Below, one piece after another: positions 1 to 8,824 of a stretch of DNA of 64,000 bases. The DNA is taken from the NCBI GenBank assembly GCA_963738025.1, contig CAVTWA010000006.1:62001-126000 (forward strand). Reading direction: 5' to 3'. The DNA comes from 20CM-2-55-15 sp963738025 (GTDB lineage: Bacteria; Acidobacteriota; Terriglobia; 20CM-2-55-15). The position numbers and the translations under genes were made by a program. The number at the start of each line of letters is the position of its first letter. Position 1 is the first letter of the stretch. The notes under the pieces are model-generated. The model was not told the origin of the DNA and made no database searches. It saw only the letters and a list, made by a program, of their open reading frames with translations.

Positions 1-2702
1 AGCCTTGCGACAGGCACGCGGAAGGGCGAACAGCTTACATACGTCAGGCCGATCCGGTGACAGAATTTCACGGAATCCGGATCGCCGCCGTGCTCGCCGC
101 AGATACCGAGTTTGATCTCCGGACGGGTTTTCTGGCCTTTCTCGACCGCGATCTTCATCAGCAGGCCAACCCCTGCCTGATCGATCGTCGCGAAAGGATT
201 CTTCTTCACAATTTCCAGCTCGGCATAGGCCGGCAGGAAAGAACCTGAATCGTCGCGGCTCATGCCGAGCCCCATCTGAGTGAGGTCATTCGTGCCGAAG
301 CTGAAAAACTCGGCAGTCTGAGCGATTTCATCCGCTGTCAAAGCACCGCGCGGCACTTCGATCATCGTGCCGACGAGGTAGTTGAGCTTCACTTTCTTTT
401 CGGCCATGACTTCCTTGGCGACGCGGTGAACAACTTCCACCTGAAGATCCAGCTCCTTCTTGAAGCCGACCAGGGGAATCATGATCTCGGGCTTTGCCTT
501 GACACCGGCGGCCTGACATTCCGCCGCCGCCTCGAATATCGCGCGGGCCTGCATCTCCGAGATTTCACTGTGCACCACGCCAAGCCGGCAGCCGCGGAAA
601 CCAAGCATCGGATTGAACTCATGAAGTTCGTTGACGCGTTGCTTGATCCTTTCGGCGGCAACGCCCATCTTCCGGGCGAGTTCCTCTTGTGCCGCGGGCT
701 CGTGCGGAAGGAATTCATGCAATGGCGGATCCAGGAAGCGGATCGTCGCCGGCAGCCCATTCAGCGCTTTGAAGATGCCGACGAAATCCTGCCTTTGATA
801 CGGCAGCAACTTGGCGAGTGCCTTTTTCCGCTCCGCAACGCCCTCCGCGATGATCATCTCGCGCATCGCATCGATGCGCTCGCCTTCGAAGAACATGTGC
901 TCGGTCCGGCAAAGTCCGATTCCCGTCGCGCCGAAGGCCACGGCATTTGCGGTCTGCTCAGGCGTGTCGGCATTGGTGCGCACCTGAAGGCGTGTCACTT
1001 TGTTGCACCAGTCCATCAGCTGTTTGAACAATCCGAAGGTCTTGCTTTCCTTCGCATCGAGGGATTTCTCGACCAGAACCTGAACGATCTCCGACGCAGC
1101 CGTCTTGATCTCCCCCGGATAAACTTCTCCCACCGTGCCGTTGATCGAAAGATAGTCGCCTTCTTTGTAGGTTTTTCCTTTCACCGTCATGGTTTTTGCG
1201 GAGTAATTGATCTGCAGCTCGCTGGCGCCGCAAACGCAAACCTTTCCCATCTGCCGTGCAACGAGCGCCGCATGGGAACTGACACCGCCCTTTGCCGTCA
1301 AAATTCCCTCGGCGGCAATCATTCCGCGCAGATCTTCAGGCGATGTTTCATTGCGTACCAGCAGAACGCGCTCGCCACGAGCTGCGGCGGTGACCGCACG
1401 ATCTGCGTTCATATACATCTTGCCCGACGCCGCACCTGGACCGGCGGGCAGACCTCGCGCAATGACTTCTGCTGCTTTTACAGCCTGGCGATCGAAAACC
1501 GGAGCGAGGACCTGATCCAATTGATCCGCGGGGACACGCGTGATCGCGGTCTTCCAGTCGATCAGCTTCTCCTTCTCCATCTCGACGGCAAACCGAACGG
1601 CCGCAATTCCGGTACGCTTGCCGTTCCGGGTCTGGAGCATGAACAGCTTGCCCTCCTGAACCGTGAACTCGAAGTCCTGTACATCTTTAAAGTGGCGCTC
1701 GAGCGTGCTTCTGACTTTTTCCAGCTCGGCATGTACCTTCGGCATATGGTTCTTCAGAGCAACCACCGGCTCGGGAGTCCGCACGCCAGCGACGACATCT
1801 TCTCCCTGCGCGTTGATCAGAAACTCACCATAGAAGGTTTTCTCACCTGTTGCGGGATCGCGGGTGAAGGCAACACCTGAACCGGAATTTTCGCCGGTAT
1901 TTCCGAACACCATCGCCTGGACGTTGACTGCGGTTCCCCACTCCGTCGGAATGTTGTACTTGCGGCGATAGACAATCGCGCGGTCGTTCATCCAGGATCC
2001 GAAAACAGCGCCGATCGCACCATCGAGTTGCTTCCAGGGATCGGCAGGAAAGTCCTTGCCGGTGCGTTGACGAACCAGCGCCTTGAAGCGGACGACAAGC
2101 TCTTTCAGGTCGTCAACGGTCAGCTTCGGATCATCGATATCCTCATGGTAGCGTTCGTGTTTGAGATCGTGGATCACGGTCTCAAAAGGTTCGTGGTCTT
2201 CGTCCGGCCGTTTTTGCACGCCCATGACGACATCGCCATACATCTGGATAAACCGCCGGTAGCAATCCCAGGCGAAACGTTCATTTTTCGTGCCCGTTGA
2301 CAGCGCCAGCACAGTGTCGTCGTTGAGACCCAGATTCAGGATGGTGTCCATCATGCCGGGCATCGAATCGCGGGCTCCCGAGCGGACCGAGACAAGAAGG
2401 GGCATGTTCTTTTTGTCGCCGAACTTGATTCCCATGATTTTTTCGTTATGGGCGATACCCGCCTTAACGAGACCCTGAAGTTCCTTGGGGTAAGTCTTTT
2501 TGTGTGCGTAATAGTAGGTGCAGACTTCTGTCGTAATCGTGAAACCAGGGGGAACGGGCAAACCGATGCGGCTCATTTCGGCAAGATTGGCGCCTTTGCC
2601 GCCGAGCAACGGCTTCATTGAGCCATCGCCATCGGCCTTACCGTTACCAAACAGATAAACGTACTTAGAAGATTTTTGAAGTGCCTTGCTGACTTTAGTC
2701 AT
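1..2702 (-). CDS. ppdK: Pyruvate, phosphate dikinase (3' end cut by window)
   Basis: Cytosolic enzyme interconverting pyruvate + ATP + Pi and PEP + AMP + PPi, for PEP synthesis or reversible glycolysis. About 900 codons read without interruption from the ATG at 2702. The N-terminal ATP-grasp part starts with a YLFGNGKADG-like segment and contains the GENSGSGVAFTRDP signature. The swivelling phosphohistidine domain has GGVSSHAALVAR with its catalytic His. The C-terminal TIM barrel reaches GICGEHGGDP and the catalytic-Cys motif SCSPFRVP at the very edge, so only about the last ten residues are missing. It begins 2 bp after recO on the same strand, so the two are probably co-transcribed. Domain order and length fit the family; identification is firm. 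Confidence 0.97.
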   Translation of the reverse strand, partial: MTKVSKALQKSSKYVYLFGNGKADGDGSMKPLLGGKGANLAEMSRIGLPVPPGFTITTEVCTYYYAHKKTYPKELQGLVKAGIAHNEKIMGIKFGDKKNMPLLVSVRSGARDSMPGMMDTILNLGLNDDTVLALSTGTKNERFAWDCYRRFIQMYGDVVMGVQKRPDEDHEPFETVIHDLKHERYHEDIDDPKLTVDDLKELVVRFKALVRQRTGKDFPADPWKQLDGAIGAVFGSWMNDRAIVYRRKYNIPTEWGTAVNVQAMVFGNTGENSGSGVAFTRDPATGEKTFYGEFLINAQGEDVVAGVRTPEPVVALKNHMPKVHAELEKVRSTLERHFKDVQDFEFTVQEGKLFMLQTRNGKRTGIAAVRFAVEMEKEKLIDWKTAITRVPADQLDQVLAPVFDRQAVKAAEVIARGLPAGPGAASGKMYMNADRAVTAAARGERVLLVRNETSPEDLRGMIAAEGILTAKGGVSSHAALVARQMGKVCVCGASELQINYSAKTMTVKGKTYKEGDYLSINGTVGEVYPGEIKTAASEIVQVLVEKSLDAKESKTFGLFKQLMDWCNKVTRLQVRTNADTPEQTANAVAFGATGIGLCRTEHMFFEGERIDAMREMIIAEGVAERKKALAKLLPYQRQDFVGIFKALNGLPATIRFLDPPLHEFLPHEPAAQEELARKMGVAAERIKQRVNELHEFNPMLGFRGCRLGVVHSEISEMQARAIFEAAAECQAAGVKAKPEIMIPLVGFKKELDLQVEVVHRVAKEVMAEKKVKLNYLVGTMIEVPRGALTADEIAQTAEFFSFGTNDLTQMGLGMSRDDSGSFLPAYAELEIVKKNPFATIDQAGVGLLMKIAVEKGQKTRPEIKLGICGEHGGDPDSVKFCHRIGLTYVSCSPFRVPVAR

Positions 2703-2704
2703 AG

Positions 2705-3409
2705 TTATCTTTCCGAATAATGCCTGATCCAGTATTGATTGAGTTCGTGCAGATTATTGACGGCGCGATCGGCAGCGCCGCCGTTGCTATCCAGGGGGTT
2801 CTTTAGAATGCGATACACCAGATGTACAACGTCCCCAAGAATGCCCGTCGCCGCCCCATGGTCGCAGGCGCTGCAAATCACAGCCTGAAGACCAGGCGCC
2901 AGAAACCTGGCGACATCGAGTTCCAGGGGTTTCGAACAAACGGAACAGGCGAACAGGTCAGGAAAAACCCCGGCCAATCGCAACATCCAGACTTCGAAAT
3001 AACAGGCAGCGAAATCGATGGGACATCCTTGTTCCAAAGCGCGCACGGTCATTCGAACCAACCGGAAGACAGCATCCTGCGGCTCATGCTCCGGCAAAAA
3101 TCGATCCATCAGCTCGATGACACGACCGGCACAGACCGCCCGATCGTAATCCTCGAAAAGCTTCATCGGCGAATCCAGCAGATCTGCAGCCTGAATCCGC
3201 ACCAGATCCCGGTTTTCCTTCTCGAAAAACTCGATTCGCGAATGCGCCAGAGGCTCGAGCGAGGCGCCAAAACGGTTTTTCATTTTGCGCGCGCCGTTCG
3301 CCACCCCCCGCATCTTTCCAAAGTCCCGGCTGAAAAATGCGACGATCCGATCAGCCTCTCCAAGAGGGTAGGTCTTCAATATAATCGAATCACTCTGATG
3401 GAGAGGCAT
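2705..3409 (-). CDS. recO: DNA repair protein RecO
   Basis: RecO loads RecA onto SSB-coated DNA in the RecFOR recombination-repair pathway. The start MPLHQSDSIILKTYPLGEAD at 3409 gives about 234 residues, the usual length. It opens with the OB-fold that carries the typical LGEADRIV segment, followed by a helical domain. A zinc-site-like CSVCSKPL...CSACDHG pair sits in the C-terminal half. A longer in-frame start at 3499 was rejected because the added residues are not family-like and would overlap the divergent sugar kinase. Only 17 bp separate its start from that kinase's start, so promoters of the two must lie inside each other's coding DNA or be very compact. Confidence 0.93.
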   Translation of the reverse strand: MPLHQSDSIILKTYPLGEADRIVAFFSRDFGKMRGVANGARKMKNRFGASLEPLAHSRIEFFEKENRDLVRIQAADLLDSPMKLFEDYDRAVCAGRVIELMDRFLPEHEPQDAVFRLVRMTVRALEQGCPIDFAACYFEVWMLRLAGVFPDLFACSVCSKPLELDVARFLAPGLQAVICSACDHGAATGILGDVVHLVYRILKNPLDSNGGAADRAVNNLHELNQYWIRHYSER

Positions 3410-3426
3410 ATCTGAAAAACGTAACC

Positions 3427-4314
3427 TTGGAAAATAACACAACTGATGTTGTCGGCCTCGGCCTAAATGCGATGGACACCATCTGCGTCGTGCCTGCATT
3501 CCCGCGCGTCAATACCAAGAGCCATATGCGCGATGTTCGCGTCGAGCCCGGAGGCCAGGTCGCAACCGCGCTGATTACCTGCGCACGACTGGGGCTTGAA
3601 GCACGATACATCGGTTCCGTCGGAACCGATGACTGGGGTAAAGCGCAACTCGCCACGCTTCGACGGGAAAATCTCGAATTACACGTCCGCGAAGTGGAAG
3701 GAGCGGCAAGCCAGGTTGCTGTTATTCTCCTCGAAGAAGGCGTAGGAGAACGCACGGTCCTGTGGCGGCGTGATCCCCTGCTGACGTACCCGGCCGCGTC
3801 TTTGCAGCGCGATCTCATCGTCCGCGCCCGCATTCTCCACCTCGACGGGTGCGATTCTGCTGCAGCTCTGCAAGCCGCTCGATGGGCGCGCGAAGCGGGA
3901 TTGCCCGTGGTTATCGATATCGACGAGCTCTACGATGAGTCCACGCACGAACTCCTGAAGCTGGTGGATTACCTGATCGCCAGCGCCGATTTCGCAAACG
4001 ACCCGAAGGATCTCGCGGAACGCTATGGTTGTCCGGTCGTCGGGATAACCCGCGGCGCCGAAGGCTGCGTGTTTGTCGATCGCGACCGCCGGCTGATCCA
4101 TTCACCTGGTTTCAAAGTTCCTGTTGCAGATACCACCGGTGCCGGAGACGTCTTCCACGGCGGTTTTATCTACGGAATTCTGCAAGGCTGGGCGCTGGAA
4201 GACGTCATCCGCTTCGCAAACGCCGTGGCCGCGATGAAATGCATGCAGATCGGCGCGCGCCGCGGTATTCCAACGCTGGCACAGGTCCGGGAATTCTTGA
4301 AGAACAAAACGTAA
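3427..4314 (+). CDS. PfkB/ribokinase-family sugar kinase
   Basis: ATP-dependent kinase of the ribokinase fold, probably acting on a sugar or nucleoside in the cytosol. The N-terminal half has the substrate-binding GGQVATALITCARLG segment. The C-terminal half has the hallmark DTTGAGDVFHGGF motif, with the catalytic Asp and anion hole. The length of 295 residues is normal. The start is a TTG at 3427 with no strong ribosome-binding site. The ATG at residue 16 is possible but would cut the first beta strand (VVGLGLNAMDTICVV). Substrate cannot be told from the sequence. It diverges from recO and is followed at once by repeat copy A. Confidence 0.85.
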   Translation: MENNTTDVVGLGLNAMDTICVVPAFPRVNTKSHMRDVRVEPGGQVATALITCARLGLEARYIGSVGTDDWGKAQLATLRRENLELHVREVEGAASQVAVILLEEGVGERTVLWRRDPLLTYPAASLQRDLIVRARILHLDGCDSAAALQAARWAREAGLPVVIDIDELYDESTHELLKLVDYLIASADFANDPKDLAERYGCPVVGITRGAEGCVFVDRDRRLIHSPGFKVPVADTTGAGDVFHGGFIYGILQGWALEDVIRFANAVAAMKCMQIGARRGIPTLAQVREFLKNKT

Positions 4315-4320
4315 ATGACT

Positions 4321-4536
4321 GCAGGCGTCTATAAATCAACGAAACACGGTCAAGACGCACAGCTTTTCAAAATAGAGACGCATGCAACGGTTCGGGTGCT
4401 CTTAGTCCCCGCCTAAGTTAGGCGGGGACTGGTCACACCCTTCACCAACCCGGTTTACATGGCATCCACTACATTCAAACCTTTACAAGCCGCCACTCTG
4501 CTCCTGGACTGCGGATGGGCATAGACCTCGCGCATA
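4321..4536. repeat. Modular palindromic repeat, copy A (short form)
   Basis: Degenerate copy of the element best preserved at 22003-22383. The left end (GCAGGCGTCTATAAATC) resembles the family terminus. The central palindrome AGTCCCCGCC..GGCGGGGACT lies at 4404-4430. The right arm (GGTTTACATGGCATCCACTAC, then a GACCTCGCGC-like end) matches the right arm of copy E in the same orientation. The inner nested-hairpin block is absent. The palindrome could also terminate transcription of the upstream kinase, although no T-tract follows. Confidence 0.7.
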
Positions 4537-4553
4537 CGGTACTATAACGGGCC

Positions 4554-5855
4554 ATGAAAACTGTGAGACTCGCTTTGTTTATGGGTGCCATTGGGATCGC
4601 CGCCCTCTCTTCGGTTCATGCCCAGACTGGCAATAGCGTCGAGTCGGCCTTCCGGACATTCTGGACCGCGTCGTCGCCGGAAGAAGCAGCACACGTTACC
4701 GGCGAAATCATCAAGTCCGGCGTCAGTTTCGATGACGCTCTGCAGCGCCTGAAAACCGGCCGCAACTATACGATGCAAAAGACAGGCGTCGTCATGTTGA
4801 AAAATAAAACCGCCGACGGCATCGAGCATTATTACGCTCTGAACATTCCTGCAAACTACGACCCTTCGCATCGTTATCAGGTTCGCTTTCAGTTGCACGG
4901 GGGAGTCGGCGGCCGTGAATCGAATCAGCCACGCGGCAATGGCGAATCGCCTTTGCAGGGCGCCGAGCAGATCTATGTCGTTCCTTACGCCTGGAGCGAG
5001 GCGCCGTGGTGGAGTGACGATCAGGTGATGAATCTCGCGGCAATCATCGACTCCCTGAAGCGGACCTATAACATCGATGAGAATCGAGTAGTCCTGTCGG
5101 GCGTCTCCGACGGCGGAACCGGGGCTTATTACGCCGCCATGCGTGACACCACACCATATGCCAGTTTCACGCCGCTGAACGGCTTCATCATGGTGCTGGC
5201 GAATGGCGGCATCGACGACGGGCAGATTTTCCCAAACAATCTGCGCAACAAGCCGATGTTCGTCGTCAATGGCGGTAAAGACCCGCTATATCCGACATCG
5301 GAAGTTGAACCCTTCACCAGACATCTGATGAAAGAGGTAAAGATTGAATATCACCCGCAACCGGATGCCGGTCACAACACGGCCTGGTGGCCACAGGTGA
5401 AGGACACGTTCGAAAAGTTTGTTGCCGACCATCCCCGTGAGCCGCATCCCGACACGCTGACGTGGGAAACCGCGTCCCTCAGCCATAACCGAGCGCACTG
5501 GCTCATCATCGACGAACTGGGAGTACAGAGCAAAGAATCGGCTTCGATGAGCGATCTGAATCTGATGCCGGATCCCGCTCCTCTTCCGCTTTTTGCCCGA
5601 CCCAAGCGTCCTGGGCGCGTGGATCTGGTACGTTCGGGCAATACCATACAAGCGATGACGAAGGGCGTGGCGGCGTTCACACTGCTCCTCTCATCCGACA
5701 AGTTCGATTTCAACCAACCGATAAAAGTCGTGGCCAATGGCCGGACCGTGTTTGAAGGGCGCGTCGAGCACAACCTGAATACTCTGCTGAAATGGGCGGC
5801 CCGCGACAACGACCGGACGATGCTTTACGCGGCGGAGCTCAAAATCAAGCTGTAA
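4554..5855 (+). CDS. Secreted alpha/beta-hydrolase (PHB-depolymerase/esterase-like)
   Basis: Predicted exported serine hydrolase of 433 residues. A clear signal peptide (MKTVRLALFMGAIGIAALSS, cleavage near VHAQ) precedes an alpha/beta-hydrolase domain. This has an oxyanion RFQLHGGVGGRES segment, a nucleophile elbow GVSDGGTGAYY and a late PDAGHNTAWW with the probable catalytic His. About 150 extra C-terminal residues look beta-rich and are not recognised. A second secreted hydrolase of the same general type sits at 60340-61344. The stop codon falls inside the left arm of the perfect hairpin that follows. Substrate is unknown. Confidence 0.82.
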   Translation: MKTVRLALFMGAIGIAALSSVHAQTGNSVESAFRTFWTASSPEEAAHVTGEIIKSGVSFDDALQRLKTGRNYTMQKTGVVMLKNKTADGIEHYYALNIPANYDPSHRYQVRFQLHGGVGGRESNQPRGNGESPLQGAEQIYVVPYAWSEAPWWSDDQVMNLAAIIDSLKRTYNIDENRVVLSGVSDGGTGAYYAAMRDTTPYASFTPLNGFIMVLANGGIDDGQIFPNNLRNKPMFVVNGGKDPLYPTSEVEPFTRHLMKEVKIEYHPQPDAGHNTAWWPQVKDTFEKFVADHPREPHPDTLTWETASLSHNRAHWLIIDELGVQSKESASMSDLNLMPDPAPLPLFARPKRPGRVDLVRSGNTIQAMTKGVAAFTLLLSSDKFDFNQPIKVVANGRTVFEGRVEHNLNTLLKWAARDNDRTMLYAAELKIKL

Positions 5856-5947
5856 TCTAATTCGGGGACGGTTGCCTAAATTGCCTAATTCGCTTTAAGG
5901 GTTATGTTTCGAATTAGGCAATTTAGGCAACCGTCCCCGAATTAGAT
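5855..5947. repeat. 38-bp perfect inverted repeat with 17-nt loop
   Basis: Arms 5855-5892 and 5910-5947 are exact reverse complements and the loop is CTTTAAGGGTTATGTTT. The core reads CGGGGACGGTTGCCTAAATT. The left arm begins on the last base of the upstream stop codon, and the right arm ends 27 bp before glyS. It lacks a T-run, so it is not a classical terminator. It looks like a REP/MITE-type palindrome, but no REP-associated transposase is present in the window. Confidence 0.85.
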
Positions 5948-5974
5948 CTTCGTGCTGCATGCTATATTTCTGCG

Positions 5975-7360
5975 ATGGCACAAGCAACGATGGAGAAGAT
6001 CGTATCGCTCTGCAAGCGACGCGGATTCCTGTTTCAGGGCAGCGAGTTATACGGAGGTTTGCAGGGCACCTGGGACTACGGTCCGATGGGCGTGGAGCTC
6101 AAGAACAACGTGAAACGCGCCTGGTGGCGTGCCAACGTCTACGAGCGCGACGATATGGAGGGGCTGGATGCGGCTATCTTGATGAACAGCCTCGTCCTCC
6201 GATACTCCGGACACGAAGCCACATTCTCCGATCCACTGGTCGATTGCCGCAAATGTAAGAGGCGGTTTCGCGCCGACCAGATCGAACCGAACGAGAAGTG
6301 TCCGGAAGGCGGAACGCACGACCTGACCGAACCCCGTCCGTTCAACCTCATGTTCAAAACGACGGTCGGGCCTATCGAAAACGACGACAACGTTGCATAT
6401 CTCCGGCCCGAAACGGCGCAGGGCATTTTCGTCAATTTCAAGAACGTGCTTGATTCCACGAATCGCAAGCTGCCATTCGGTATCGCCCAGATCGGCAAAG
6501 CATACCGCAATGAAATTACTCCAAAGAATTTCATCTTTCGAGTCCGCGAATTCGAACAGATGGAAATCGAATTCTTTGTCATGCCCGGCAATGACGAAGA
6601 ATGGCACCGGCGGTGGATTGAGGACCGCGTGGCCTGGTATCACGAGTATGGAATCCGGCCCGGGAATCTGAAGCAGCACGTGCAAACGGCCGATGAACTT
6701 GCGCACTACGCCAAAGCCTGCACCGACCTTCTGTATCGGTTTTTCCCCGAGCGCGAGGACGAAGGGAAACAATTCGATGAAGTGGAAGGCATTGCAAACC
6801 GCACCGATTACGATCTGACTTGCCATACGAAAGGCGGCAAAACCGGCTTCAAAGACGGCTCCTCCATGCCGAACGAACACGCGGTTCTGAAGCAGACCTA
6901 TTTCGACCAGCCGAGCAACACGCACCTGATTCCCTACGTCATCGAACCGTCCGGAGGCGTGGACCGCATCACTCTGTCATTCCTGATGGACGCCTACGAG
7001 GAGCAGAAGCTCGAAGGCGGCAAGGAACGAACTGTCCTTCATCTGCATCCGGATCTTGCTCCGATTAAGGTCGCAGTCATCCCGCTGGCCCGCAACAAGC
7101 CGGATATGGTTGAACTTGCGAAACGCATCAAGAAGAACCTGCAATCTACCGGCAAGCTGCGTTCGCTCTTTGATGACAGCGGCAATATCGGTAAATGCTA
7201 TGCCCGGCAGGACGAGATCGGAACGCCTTTTTGCGTTACGGTAGATCATCAATCCCTGGAAGACCGGCAGGTGACCGTCCGCCACCGCGACACGATGCTC
7301 CAGGACCGCATTTCTATCGACTCGCTGGAACAGTACCTCGAAGAACGATTAAAAAGTTAA
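5975..7360 (+). CDS. glyQS: Glycyl-tRNA synthetase (class II, homodimeric type)
   Basis: Charges tRNA-Gly in the cytosol. The 461 residues match the short bacterial/eukaryote-type alpha2 GlyRS. The N-terminus has CKRRGFLFQGSELYGG. Motif 2 region is FRVREFEQMEIEFF, the motif-3-like stretch is PSGGVDRI, and the anticodon-binding domain begins near APIKVAVIPLARNK. The ATG at 5975 is taken as start; the ATG at 5990 (MEKIVSLC) is also possible. The next gene starts on the base after the stop codon, indicating an operon with the membrane protein. Confidence 0.97.
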   Translation: MAQATMEKIVSLCKRRGFLFQGSELYGGLQGTWDYGPMGVELKNNVKRAWWRANVYERDDMEGLDAAILMNSLVLRYSGHEATFSDPLVDCRKCKRRFRADQIEPNEKCPEGGTHDLTEPRPFNLMFKTTVGPIENDDNVAYLRPETAQGIFVNFKNVLDSTNRKLPFGIAQIGKAYRNEITPKNFIFRVREFEQMEIEFFVMPGNDEEWHRRWIEDRVAWYHEYGIRPGNLKQHVQTADELAHYAKACTDLLYRFFPEREDEGKQFDEVEGIANRTDYDLTCHTKGGKTGFKDGSSMPNEHAVLKQTYFDQPSNTHLIPYVIEPSGGVDRITLSFLMDAYEEQKLEGGKERTVLHLHPDLAPIKVAVIPLARNKPDMVELAKRIKKNLQSTGKLRSLFDDSGNIGKCYARQDEIGTPFCVTVDHQSLEDRQVTVRHRDTMLQDRISIDSLEQYLEERLKS

Positions 7361-8608
7361 ATGCTGGACCGTCTGCTGGCGAGAAGGACGTTTCTGCCCT
7401 TTCTCGCCCTTGTCTGCCTCGCAGCCTATTTGCCCGCGTTTAACAACGGATTCATCGCGGACGACTATGTGAACCTCGATTGGGCAGGCAGGTTTTTTGC
7501 CCATCCTGGGTTTCTCTTTACGGTTCCTCCGCAGAACTTCCGGATGACCAGCTTCGTCGTATTCGAGGGACTTAAACGCTTTTTCGGATATCGCCCGGAA
7601 GTCTGGTACGCCGTAAATACGATCTTTCACTTCATTGCCTGCCTGCTCTTGTGGCAGCTACTTCGGCGGCTGGAAAACGAACCGACGGCAGCTCTGGCAA
7701 CCTTGTTGTTTGCCGTTTTTCAAGCTCCTCAGGAAGCCGTGATGTGGGTATCGGCGATGAATGAAACGATCTCGGGCATTTTTATCCTCGCCACATTGCT
7801 CCTGTGGACGAAGAACAATCACGGCTGGGCGCTGCTCTGCTATTCGCTTGCGCTCGTATCCAAAGAATCGGCGCCCATTTTGCTTCTACTGATTCCCATC
7901 GTGCAGTGGCGCCAGAAAAAGCCGCTCGTCACGCGCGCGTATCTTCTTTACTTCATACCGACTGCCGTCTTCGCCGTGGTCTTCCTGAGGACCTGGGCCG
8001 CGAACAGCATGATCCACTACCAGATTTATGCAATCAGCCCTCGTGCACTGCTGGTACTCGCGATCACGCTGCACCGCCTGTTGTGGCCCTGGCTGTATGT
8101 GTTTCTCGCGCTTGCGATGATCCGGGGATCGATGCGTCTGAGGGTCGCCGCGGCGGCGACAGCTCTTATCCTGATTGCGATTCCAATGCTGCCTTACATC
8201 TTCCTGACGTACGACAAGCATCTGCCGAGCCGGCAGCTCTACCTGGCCTCGATGGTGTTCATGGTGGTTCTGGCGACATTGAGCGAAAAGATTGCGAGCA
8301 CCAGACTGCGAAGCGGCCTTATTGCCGCCTTTTGTCTGTGGAACGTGTTCTACATGTGGACAACAAAGGACCGGCAATTCCTCGAACGGGCCGCCCCGAC
8401 GACGGAGCTGCTGCGCGTGCTGCAGACGCATTCGCCATCTCACATTAGTGTCATCGGATTTGCCTATCCGGAACCCGATATCGCCAAGGATGTCTCCGCG
8501 CTGGTTCCCGGCTGGACTCGCGACATGATCGATGTCAATGTGCCCTGCGCCGAATGCCTCACGATCAAGTGGGACGAGCGGGCAAAGACATACCGCGAGC
8601 TGCCGTAA
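7361..8608 (+). CDS. Polytopic GT-C-like membrane glycosyltransferase
   Basis: A 415-residue integral membrane protein with about ten hydrophobic segments. After the first helix comes an extracytoplasmic loop with IADDYVNLD, an acidic pair of the kind used by GT-C enzymes (PMT, ArnT) that draw sugars from polyprenyl-phosphate donors. A further NTIFHFIACLLLW segment and a soluble C-terminal tail of about 70 residues follow. The family of such proteins is broad, so the donor and acceptor are unknown. Start ATG directly abuts the glyS stop, so translation is probably coupled. Function as a glycosyltransferase is inference from topology and motif position. Confidence 0.6.
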   Translation: MLDRLLARRTFLPFLALVCLAAYLPAFNNGFIADDYVNLDWAGRFFAHPGFLFTVPPQNFRMTSFVVFEGLKRFFGYRPEVWYAVNTIFHFIACLLLWQLLRRLENEPTAALATLLFAVFQAPQEAVMWVSAMNETISGIFILATLLLWTKNNHGWALLCYSLALVSKESAPILLLLIPIVQWRQKKPLVTRAYLLYFIPTAVFAVVFLRTWAANSMIHYQIYAISPRALLVLAITLHRLLWPWLYVFLALAMIRGSMRLRVAAAATALILIAIPMLPYIFLTYDKHLPSRQLYLASMVFMVVLATLSEKIASTRLRSGLIAAFCLWNVFYMWTTKDRQFLERAAPTTELLRVLQTHSPSHISVIGFAYPEPDIAKDVSALVPGWTRDMIDVNVPCAECLTIKWDERAKTYRELP

Positions 8609-8623
8609 GAAAATTGCAGGCAC

Positions 8624-8811
8624 GGTCTATGACCACAGCTGTCCAAGACCTGCAGAGTGGCGTCTTGTAAAGGTTTAAGTTTAGTGGATGCCAAGCAAAC
8701 CTGGTTTGGGTGTAAATGGTGTGGACCAGCCCCGCCTAACTTAGGCGGGACTATACGCCCCGCTACATTGGTCCTTATCTTGGACACATCTGGTCTATGA
8801 ACCGCCTACAG
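8624..8811. repeat. Modular palindromic repeat, copy B (short form, inverted)
   Basis: Terminal inverted repeats are GGTCTATGACC..GCTGTCC at the left and GGACA..TGGTCTATGAACC at the right. The central palindrome CCCGCCTAACTTAGGCGGG is intact. Relative to copy E the arms are swapped: the AGTGGATGCC..AACCTGG module is on the left, and the CTACATTGGTCCTTATCTTGG module is on the right. The whole element is therefore in opposite orientation. The inner nested block is absent. It lies between convergently transcribed genes. Confidence 0.8.
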
Positions 8812-8824
8812 CTGCAGTTCCCCT

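Noticed and set aside
426..1880. 484-codon plus-strand open frame
   Set aside because: It is antisense to ppdK over its conserved motifs, with no family features. Long opposite-strand frames arise from codon bias.
4404..4430. Simple intrinsic terminator for the sugar kinase
   Set aside because: No T-tract follows, and the same palindrome recurs within a larger repeat in other contexts.
6047..6925. 292-codon minus-strand frame inside glyS
   Set aside because: Shadow of glycyl-tRNA synthetase; no independent features.
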